Below are positions 56,161 to 64,000 of a stretch of 64,000 nucleotides of DNA, piece after piece. Origin of the DNA: Triglochin maritima. Taxonomy: Eukaryota > Streptophyta > Magnoliopsida > Alismatales > Juncaginaceae. Below the pieces are notes generated by a model that saw only the letters and a program-made list of their open reading frames with translations, had not been told where the DNA came from and made no database searches. The position numbers and the translations under genes are program-made. Position 1 is the first letter of the stretch, and every line of letters begins with the position of its first letter. Where the stretch lies: positions 27,859,741 through 27,923,740 of the forward strand of contig OY821782.1 in NCBI GenBank assembly GCA_963682175.1, read 5' to 3'.

Positions 56161-56514
56161 AAAACCTTCTTGGCTGCCAATGTGAGTTCGATCCTGACAC
56201 AGCCTGCACAAATAAAATACAAAGACCCTAGTTGTCTAACTATTTCTTTTGTCATTTGTAATGTGCCTATCCATCGAGTCTTACCTAATTTAGAGGCATC
56301 TCTAAACCTCCTACCTTATGCAGTGTACGTTAACCTGGGAATTGGCGACCCTAAGACAATGAGGACTACCCTTCAGTTGGTTGAAAGGTCAGTCAAAATT
56401 CCACGGGGTGTCATAGACGACGTCCTTATCAAAGTGGGTGAGTTCGTATTGGAAATCGATTTTGTTGTCCTGGATACAGATTTAGTGTCTAACCACAAGG
56501 ACAAATCCCAGTAA
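56140..56514 (+). pseudogene. Athila/Tat protease remnant of element Z
   Basis: A frame overlapping the gag end reads LAANVSSILTQ, KYKDPSCLTISFVICN, VLPNLEASLNLLPYAVYVNLGIGD, and KIPRGVIDDVLIKVGEFVLEIDFVVLDTD, aligned with Athila/Tat aspartic proteases. The active site, usually L-D-L-G-A-S, reads PNLEASLN, so the catalytic Asp is Asn and the Gly is Glu: dead enzyme. It is shifted relative to gag. Confidence 0.85.
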
Positions 56515-58530
56515 TCCTTAGGAGGTCATTTCTGGCGACGTCTAATGCTTTAATTAATTATCGTAATGGCTTGATGAGGTTGTCTTTTCGCAATCTAACT
56601 GCAGATTTCAACATCTTCACTCTAGTTAAGCAACCTGATTCGTTCGACGATTTTGTCGTAGCCGATCTCATTAATTCAAGACACTAATGAGATTGAGTTA
56701 ATGGGCACAATTGAGTCTCATTGACTTTCTATTGAGTTGCCTGATGACCAAGTTGTGAGAGAGGATGTTCTTAAGGAATCAGCATCTGAATTCCTGGACG
56801 AGGAGTTACATTTGGGTGACGATTCTTATCCTGTAGCCCTTGAGCCACTTGAGATCAACTCTAAATCCAACAAGGACCCACCTCCAGTCGAGCTTAAACC
56901 ACTCCCCGATAACCACAAATACATCTTCTTGGTGGATAATGAGACAATGTCATTCATTATCACTTCTAATCTAGCAAAAGAACAAGAAGTTACTCTTGGA
57001 ACACAAGGTGGCTATCGGGTGGTCCTTGAAAGATATCAAGAGAATCAACCCTGCTATTGTCTAGCATCGAATCAACATGGAAGAGAATTATAGGTCCCGT
57101 TGGGACCCACATCGAAGGTTTAATCCTGTACTGAAAGAAGTCATCCAAAAAGAGATTCTTAAGTACTTGGATCATGGTCTAATATATCCTATTTCTGATA
57201 GTTCGTGAGTGATTCGTATCCTCGTGGTTCCCAAGAACTGAGGTGTGACGATTGTTGAGAATGAACATAATGAGCTTATACCGACACGTTTGCAAACTAG
57301 ATGGCGAGTTTGAGTTGATTATCGCAAGCTCAATGCAGCAACACCGAAAGATCATTTCTCATTGCCATTCATTGATTAGATGTTGGAAAGGTTAGGCGGA
57401 TATGTGTACTATTGTTTTATCTATGGATACTCTGGCTACAACCAAACTCTTTTTGCCCCTGAGGATCAAAATAAAACCACATTTACATGTCCATTTCGCA
57501 CATCCGCTTACCGTCGCATGCTCTTTTAGGTTATGTAATGCACCAGTGACATTTTTCAAAGGTGTATGATTAGTATCTTCTCTGATATGGTGGAGTGTTT
57601 CCTTGAGATTTTCACGGACAACTTCTCTATATTTGGCACTTCCTTTGATGAGTGCCTTCATCACTTGGGCATCTTCCACAAGCGATGCCATGAGAAGAAC
57701 CTCACTCTTAATTGGGAGAAATGTCACTTCATGGTAAAGCAAGAGATCATACTTGTACATGGGTCTCAAGTAGGGGAATTGAGGTCGATCCTGCCAAAGT
57801 GGGTCTTATTGCAAATCTTCGACCGCCACGTAATGTGAAGGACATTCGTGCCTTTTTGGGGCATGTTGGATTCTATCGGTGGTTCATTTGGGATTTTAGT
57901 AAAAATGCTCGACCTATCACCGCTTTGTTGGCTAAGGATGCTAATTTAGAGTTCACATCGGATTGCCACCATGACTTTTTGACCCTAAAGAAAGAACTGA
58001 CTTTGGCTCCCATAATTTAGGTGCTAGTGTGGATTGAACCATTCGAGTTGATGTGTGATGCATATGACTTCGCTATGGGAGCAGTGCTAGGGCAATAAAA
58101 TGACAAATTGCCTCATGTGATCTACTATGTCAGTAGAACACTCAATGACGCTCAATTGAATTACACTGTGAACGATAAAGAATTCTTAGCAATCATATTC
58201 TCTTTGGAGAAATTCCGGTCATACTTGATTGACTCCAATGTGTTAATCTCTGATAACACAGCCATCAAGCACCGCATGGCGAAGAAAGAAGCTAAATCTC
58301 GACTCTTGAGATGGATCTTGTTGTTAAAAGAATTCGATCTCGAGATTGGAGACAAAAATAGGTGTGAAAACATAGTAGCAGACCACTTGTCTCGCCTTGA
58401 GACAACCAAACCACAAGACCAAATTATCAATGACAATTTTTTTGAAGAGCAATTATTCACGATCGAGGATAACCCTAGGTTTGCTGACATCGTGAACTAC
58501 CTAATGACCGAGCAATTTCCTGTGGGCTAG
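56515..58530 (+). pseudogene. Athila/Tat reverse transcriptase and RNase H remnant of element Z
   Basis: Blocks in order: the acidic linker 56737-57000; KEVIQKEILKYLDHGLIYPISDSS; VDYRKLNAATPKDHFSLPFID; GYSGYNQ; the catalytic region reading LEIFTDNFSIFG where FMDDFS is expected; NLTLNWEKCHFMV; GIEVDPAKVGLIANLRPP; IRAFLGHVGFYRWFI. RNase H follows with MGAVLGQ, VIYYVSRTLNDAQLNYTVNDKEFLAI, SDNTAIKHRM and VADHLSRLE. Stops and two frameshifts (around 57560 and 57770) break it. The second Asp of the catalytic pair is Asn. Enough is left to place Z in the Athila/Tat branch. Confidence 0.9.
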
Positions 58531-58831
58531 TTAAAATCTGACCAAGCAAAATTTAGATCGTATGTGAATTCTTTCACTGGGATCACACTTATCTATTCAA
58601 GTACTGCTATCACCAAATTCTCAGGCAGTGCGTCCCCGGTAGTGAGTTCTATGTGCTCCACTTTTGTCATTTTGTGGCATGGGGGACACTTTGGAGCTAA
58701 GAAAACTGCCACCAAGGTGCTCCAATCTGAGTTTTACTAGCCATAGCTTTTCAAAGATGCTTACAAAGTTTGTAAGCAATCTAATTGGTGCCAGCGCCTA
58801 GGCAGAATAGGACAATGATATATGATGATGT
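58531..58831 (+). pseudogene. Integrase zinc-binding region of element Z
   Basis: Decayed frames include LWHGGHFGAKKTATKVLQSEFY and later KVCKQSNWCQRLGRIGQ, the HHCC region of an Athila/Tat integrase. It is interrupted at 58831 by a solo LTR. Confidence 0.75.
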
Positions 58832-60225
58832 TTAATCGTTTAAACTACCGCAAGTGCACGACGTCAGTGAAGACGTGGCAAATACGGGTCGATCCACAGG
58901 GAAGAGTGAAATCTCTGGTTTGCACGAAGTCAAGTGGCAACAAAAAGGGGGAAGAGTTTTATTTATGCTAATCTACGCTACACTAAACTACTAAGAAGAA
59001 AATGCAAAGGAAAGCGACTAACGATTACTTCGAACTAAACTAAGAGAACTTAATACTAAGCTATGAATCTGGAAGAGAGAGACCCCTAAGGGGTGCACAC
59101 ATGTAAAAAGATGGTGAAGAATGCATTCTATAGGCACAAATGTAGGTAGTGTTTTCATGTATAGGAAGTGTCTAAAAGTTACGACAAAACCTATCAATCC
59201 ATTCACTAACCTAGTTTATTAACATTCATATACACAAGGTGGTTATTTCAGAACCTAAACAACCATGGGAGGTGTCTAAGATTTATGGGAAAACCCATCA
59301 AGTGTAGTATTCTACTCTAACAAGCAAGCATACATTCATATTTATCAACACATTCCAAAATAAAACATTCATTTCCATTGTTTAATGCATGTATGAACAT
59401 CATCTCCACTCCCAAAGGGGGATGGATCTACTCACTACACATTATTCTAACAATTAAACTAAAGAAGAAAGGAGACATTCTAACTAATTTAGCCTAAGAT
59501 CAAAGAAATAAGACTAAGCTAAGCATGAATAAAGAAACAACATGAGAACAAAACAATGAAAAATTTATTTTATTAAATGACTCACATTACTAGAAACATT
59601 CTTCTCCACCTTGAGATGTTGCTCCAAGGCTTACCCCAAGTAGAGAGAATACCACCAAGTAATGGGTGAATACAAAAGGAGGAGGAGTTCTATTTATAGC
59701 CATAGAAAAAGGTAATCGGGAATAATCCCCCGATGTGGGACTAATAAAACATTCCCAAAATACATATAAACACATAATCCATCTCCTGGAGAAACCGGGT
59801 CGGATTCAGATACAAACGGACCGCGAATTGGCGGTCTTGGACCGCCAATTGGCGGTCACTTTTTCACATATCCGACCCATTTTTGTATATGTTCTTTATT
59901 TCTTCAATGCTTCACATGGGGTGCACTCGGATCGGTTATAAGAGTGTCGACCCAAATCTAATTGCCAAAATACTCCTCATGATGGTGTGGAGTTTCTTCA
60001 TTTGCTCATAGGTCCTTTGGGGTTACATTCGGGTCCTTCTCCCTTCCATCTTAGTCCCCAAGTCTCACAACTCAGTCATTTTTCTTGCTTTTAAGTCCTT
60101 TTATGCCTCTTCTCCTCAATCCTGTTTATTCCTGAAACTCAAACATAAAACTCGTTACGTAGCATTGTTTAGGTTCAAGATAATTGATATAAGACACAAT
60201 TGAATGCATGAAATGATGTCAATCA
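58832..60225 (-). repeat. F1 solo LTR, 1394 bp, TSD GATGT
   Basis: On the minus strand TGATTGACATCATTTC (60225) to AAACGATTAA (58832), flanked by GATGT at 58827-58831 and 60226-60230. The TATA box is at 59691-59699. The twin palindromes are at 59820-59835 and 59840-59857; the second is a perfect 18-bp GACCGCCAATTGGCGGTC. Confidence 0.9.
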
Positions 60226-60713
60226 GATGTCTTTGCAAAATATCCTCGTCGTTGATATCATCGATGTATGGGGCATCAACTTCGTGGGTCCCTTCCCAAA
60301 CTCTTTTGGGAATGTTTACATTTTGGCTATGTTTCGTGGTTGTTGACTATGTTTCTAAGTGGGTTGAGGCCATCCCCACGAAAACCAACGATAACAAAGT
60401 GGTCACCAAATTTTTAATGAACATTTTTGCACGATTCAGTATGCCACGTACCATAATTAGCAACAGGGGCACCCACTTCTGCGACTGCTCATTTGAAGCG
60501 CTTATGAGGAAATATTCAATCACCCACAAGCATACAACCCCATTTCATCCGCAAACTAGTGGACAAGTTGAAATTTCTAACCGTCAATTAGAGCAAATCC
60601 ATGAGAAGAGTATTAATTCCTCACAGAATGATTGGTCTACTAAGCTTAATGACGTGTTGTAGGCTTGGTGCACCACTTTAAGACCAATTTATGTATGTCC
60701 TCATATCGGGTAG
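60226..60713 (+). pseudogene. Athila/Tat integrase core of element Z, left of an LTR
   Basis: The sequence reads [31 protein letters not shown], then [69 protein letters not shown] and WSTKLNDVL*AWCTTLRPIYVCPHIG. IISNRGTHF has Asn at the second catalytic Asp position. A frame break lies near 60340. It ends in the block expected to read NLGMSPYRVVY, where the F1 LTR begins. Confidence 0.9.
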
Positions 60714-62330
60714 TGATTGACATCATATCATGCATATATTCATGTCGTATATCTTCTTTTTTGAGTGTAAACCATGCTATGTAATGAGTTTTATGTTTAA
60801 ATTTCAACGAATAAACATGTTTTATAAGAAGAGACACAACAAGGACCAAAACATGAGAAAATGACTGATCGGTAAGACTTATGGACCTATTTGCTAAAGG
60901 GAAGGACACAGAAGTAAGCCAAAAGGACAAATTAGAAAATCGAGAAACTCCACCCCATCATGATGAGTATTTTAGCAATTACATTCGGGCGCAAACTCAA
61001 ACAACCAATCGAGGTGCACCCCACGTTGAAAATTGAAGCAATAAAGAATACAACCGAAATCGGGTCAAATTCGACCAAAAGTAACCGCCAATCGGTCGCC
61101 CTAGACATCCAATTGGTGGTCCAATATGTTCAAGATCCGACCCGGCTTCTCGTGGGTGTGTAATATGTTGTTTGTATGCATTTGTATAAGTTTCATTAGT
61201 CCCATATCGGGGGATTGTTCCCGATTATCTTTTTTCATGCCTATAAATAGAATTTTTCTTCCTCCTTTGTAACTACTCCTTGCTTGGTGGCCATTCTCTC
61301 AACTTGGAGTAAAGTCTCGGAGAAAAACTCAAGTGGAGAGATGTTACTTGTCATGTGAGTCATGAATAAAATGAATCTTTGTTAGTTTCAAGTTGTCTCT
61401 TTTAATTCTTGCATGCTTTGCTTAATTGTATTTTAGTAATCTAGTATAATTAGAATGTTTTCTCTTCTTAATGTGAATGTTAGCATAATTAGTAGTGAGT
61501 AGTTCCATCCCCGTTTGGGGGTGGAGATGATGTACATTTATTTTTTGAGGTTTTGATTTTTGATAAATTTTGATTGTGTAGACTTGAATGTTTGTATGTT
61601 CATCGGGTTTGTTTTCATCATATACATGTTGGGGGATTTTTGATGGGTTTTTCCATAAGATTTAGACAGTTCCCATGTTTGGTTTCCTCATGTTTATTGG
61701 CTGAAATTTGCTGTTGGATATGCTGTATATTAGTCGTTTGTTTGTATTAGTGTTACTCTCTTGATTGATTAAAGAAACCTTGTTTTGATGGGTTTTACCA
61801 TGAAATTGAGACACCTCCCATGCTTAGCTTTGTTCTTCACATGAGTTTCTGGTTTTGATGAGTCTTGCCATAATTTTAGACACTTCTCCTGCTCCTGTTG
61901 AGCCTCATTTTGTGATAATCAAGTAGTAATTGCTAATATGTAGTGTGAATGGATTGATAGGTCTTGCCAAATCATTAAACACTACCTATGCATGAAGACA
62001 CACACATGACACACATACATGCTTTCATGTGTCATTCCCCACTTCTCTCACCTCCTATGTGCCCACACTCCACCCCTCAAGGGATTCACCCATATTTTGT
62101 TCCACATCGTTTGCTGCATTTCTTAGTTTTCATTTGAGTCGTAATCTAGTTTGTTTTGCATTCTTAGTGTACTCGTCTTTTAGTAGTAACGTAATAATCT
62201 CTTCGTCCACCGTTATTTCCCACTTGATTTTGCTCACTCAAAGATTGGCAACGCTCCCTGCGGATCGACTCGTACTTGCCCCGTCTTCACCGACGGTCGT
62301 GCACTTGCGGTTAATATTATAATTGAATCA
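60714..62330 (+). repeat. F1 LTR inside the integrase gene, flanked by about 29-bp imperfect repeats
   Basis: It starts TGATTGACATCATATCATGC at 60714 and ends near ATTGAATCA at 62330. The TATA box is at 61241-61250. The twin palindromes are decayed at 61084-61120. Left and right flanks (60685-60713 and 62350-62378) repeat the same 29 bases of integrase coding sequence with about four differences. Between LTR end and right repeat, 62331-62349 holds CAAGTTTT (post-LTR leader) and GATTCAATT, an inverted copy of the LTR end. Confidence 0.85.
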
Positions 62331-62349
62331 AACAAGTTTTGATTCAATT

Positions 62350-62650
62350 AATTTTGGTATGTCCTAATATCAGGTAGTCTACGACAAGGCTTGTCACCTA
62401 CCTATCGAGCTTCAGCATCGTGCTTTCTGGGAGATCAAGAACCTGAATATGGATCTTTATCAAGCAGGGGCTCGACGTAAGCTCGACATTCTGGAGTTGG
62501 AAGAGTTGAAGTCCTGAACCCAAGAAATGGGAACGTGTTCAAAGTTAATGGACAAACCTCAAACCTTACTTAGAGGGGGCACCAACTGAAGTCGAGGAGG
62601 TCATGATCCTTCATGAACCGCCCTCACATTCAATCATATGAATGGTTGGG
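62350..62650 (+). pseudogene. Athila/Tat integrase C-terminal part of element Z
   Basis: The frame reads VYDKACHLPIELQHRAFWEIKNLNMDLYQAGARRKLDILELEELKS followed by a stop, then a decayed 'KVNGQ'-like and LRGGTN end matching APTEV-type sequence (62580). The segment between ELEEL and the NGQRL region is deleted compared with X. Confidence 0.88.
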
Positions 62651-63253
62651 ATTTCGTCTTTGTATATATAAAAAACATTGCTTGTCGTGGCTCCCACTCC
62701 TTGAGGATTTGGACCATATTTTTAACGTATTTGTGTTCCATTCTTTAAGTACCTCACAAGTTTTGGGGAATTCGGGTTTTGTCGATCAACAAGACCATAA
62801 ACTCCTTTTGTGCTTCACGTTGGTGAGATCTTTCCTTTTCATGCATTAATTTAGTAGCACACTCACATTCATTGAGGACACTACATAAAGTAAATGTGTG
62901 GGGGGTGCTTTACGTAAGTATATAGTCGATTTTTCCTTTCTTTTGTTGTCATTTGTTTGTATTGTTTGGGTCATGATAGTGTGCTGCAATTTACATTGAT
63001 ATATCTTGTTATACCATGATCATCTGTTTGCGAATGAAAATGTTTTATGAATTTTGCGTGTGTTTAGCATTTGCAAAACTGTTGAGAGACAAAGTAAAAA
63101 GGAAGCTCCCAGATCATACTTGAAGATAATGCATTAGGATATATAGTACACCGATTTTAGGTCCTATCTCTAGTCATACGGATGCAACCCGGTTTTCCCT
63201 TAGGGGGAGAGTAATCATAGGATTTCAACATTCAAACAAATAAAGAAGTCCAC
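62651..63253 (+). other. 3' noncoding region of element Z
   Basis: Parallel to 47560-48200: 'ttgtcgtggctcccactcctt', 'cacgttggtgagatcttt', the purine run TAAATGTGTGGGGGGTGCTTT at 62891-62911, and 'cccttagggggagagtaatcatagg' at 63197. No gene is supported. Confidence 0.75.
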
Positions 63254-64000
63254 TTATTAGTAGCATATCGCCTAATATCGATGATATATTTGTTTAGTTT
63301 GGCCCTCTACTGATGCTACTCGAGTACCTTTACATGTATTTCAGGAATAAAGATACTTGGGCTAGAATAAAGAATTATGTACCAAATAGAAAACCAATTG
63401 GACTCTAATCCCGCTGGAAATGATGCATGAACTTAAAAAGTCTCCCCACGAGTCTAGAGAAAAGTTCAAATTATGTCTAATTGGTACACAAATTGACCAG
63501 CTCGACCAGAGGAGTCTAAATCTACACCCAGATTTCCAATATATGTACCACATCAGGACATATTCACAAAACAGTGATGAAAAACGTAGGAAATCATCTT
63601 GACCGTTGGATTGAGTTCATCAAGAAGATATAGTACCTTAATCCTATATAAGGATAGGGTAACCTTCATTCCACCGCTCTCTTTTCCCTTTCCCTTCTCT
63701 TCGATTTTCCTTTTTCCCACCATTAGAGTAGGTTAGAATAGGTTAGGAGTAGATTTATAAGGGGGTTTGTGCACCTGGAAACAGATAGAAAACAAACAGT
63801 TTCTGTTTGACCAGAACTTTTCGTGGTGTTCGTGTCAGTCTTGGAAAAGGAAAATATTTTCCCTCTGTTTCCCTCTACCATCCAGAATGTACTGTAATCT
63901 TTTCCCTAAGTTGCTCATACCCACCCACAGGAAACCAATGGGAAGTGCAATAAAGTTGTAAAAAATGTACGTGTCTATCAAACTTATTTAATATTTATCT
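63254..64000 (+). repeat. Start of the third LTR (3' LTR of Z), running off the window
   Basis: 'ttattagtagcatatcgcc' at 63254 resembles the F2 start TGATTAGTAGCATATCATAC, and 'gctactcgagtacc' follows as in F2. Further on the sequence diverges. 'tcctatataaggatagggtaacc' near 63641 is a possible TATA region, followed by a CT-rich leader. The 3' end is outside the window. Confidence 0.55.

Overview
This window is plant nuclear DNA, and almost all of it is retrotransposon. The evidence is Ty3/gypsy chromovirus (Tekay/Del-like), Athila/Tat-like gypsy and Sirevirus-like Ty1/copia sequences, primer-binding sites for plant initiator tRNA-Met and tRNA-Asp, a CACTA transposon and a LINE tail. I recognise no intact host gene, and no tRNA or rRNA gene. 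The texture (nested insertions, solo LTRs, decayed CpG-rich LTRs) fits repeat-dense heterochromatin of a large-genome flowering plant. The species cannot be told from the sequence.

Layout. 1-4766: 3' end and 3' LTR of a Tekay-like element, cutting into an Athila-type LTR (type F1, 4767-5960), which itself sits in a second Athila LTR type (F2, minus strand, 5961-6410). 6411-24915: a wrecked minus-strand Athila-like element (called X). It has 3' noncoding DNA with a CACTA insertion (7426-8674), an integrase remnant (9077-10125), a Tekay-type LTR fragment (10126-11199) holding a complete chromovirus (11200-19117, target duplication AAGAT), a gag-like remnant, a leader, a tRNA-Asp primer site, and a 5' F1 LTR split by a gypsy solo LTR (22700-24467, target duplication AATAC). 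24916-31304: LINE 3' end, AT-rich DNA with a microsatellite, and an unrecognised coding remnant split by an F1 LTR inserted between 40-bp direct repeats. 31305-64000: two Athila-like internal regions (Y and Z, plus strand) sharing a middle F2 LTR. The first LTR holds a young gag-only copia element (31898-37192, duplication CTTCC). The Y leader holds a copia solo LTR (38795-45808), itself split by an opposite-strand copia element (40200-45741, duplication CTTAT). The middle LTR holds a copia remnant (49078-51450). Z keeps decayed gag, protease, reverse transcriptase, RNase H and integrase, broken by solo LTRs at 54109-55757 and 58832-60225 and an F1 LTR at 60714-62330.

None of the elements can move by itself: every pol is absent or broken. 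The young copia element has LTRs only about 1% apart by my hand count and keeps LTRs, primer site, polypurine tract and an almost whole gag, so it was probably mobilised by a partner elsewhere.

The most striking signal is not a gene. The perfect 10-bp palindrome CGGTCGACCG is repeated 7 to 12 times in the LTRs of both the Ty3/gypsy chromovirus families and the Ty1/copia family, largely upstream of the TATA-like box. The Athila LTRs carry their own paired palindrome (core CCGCCAATTGGCGG) about 100-190 bp upstream of their TATA box. Two F1 LTR insertions also look integrase-independent: long flanking duplications plus inverted filler DNA.
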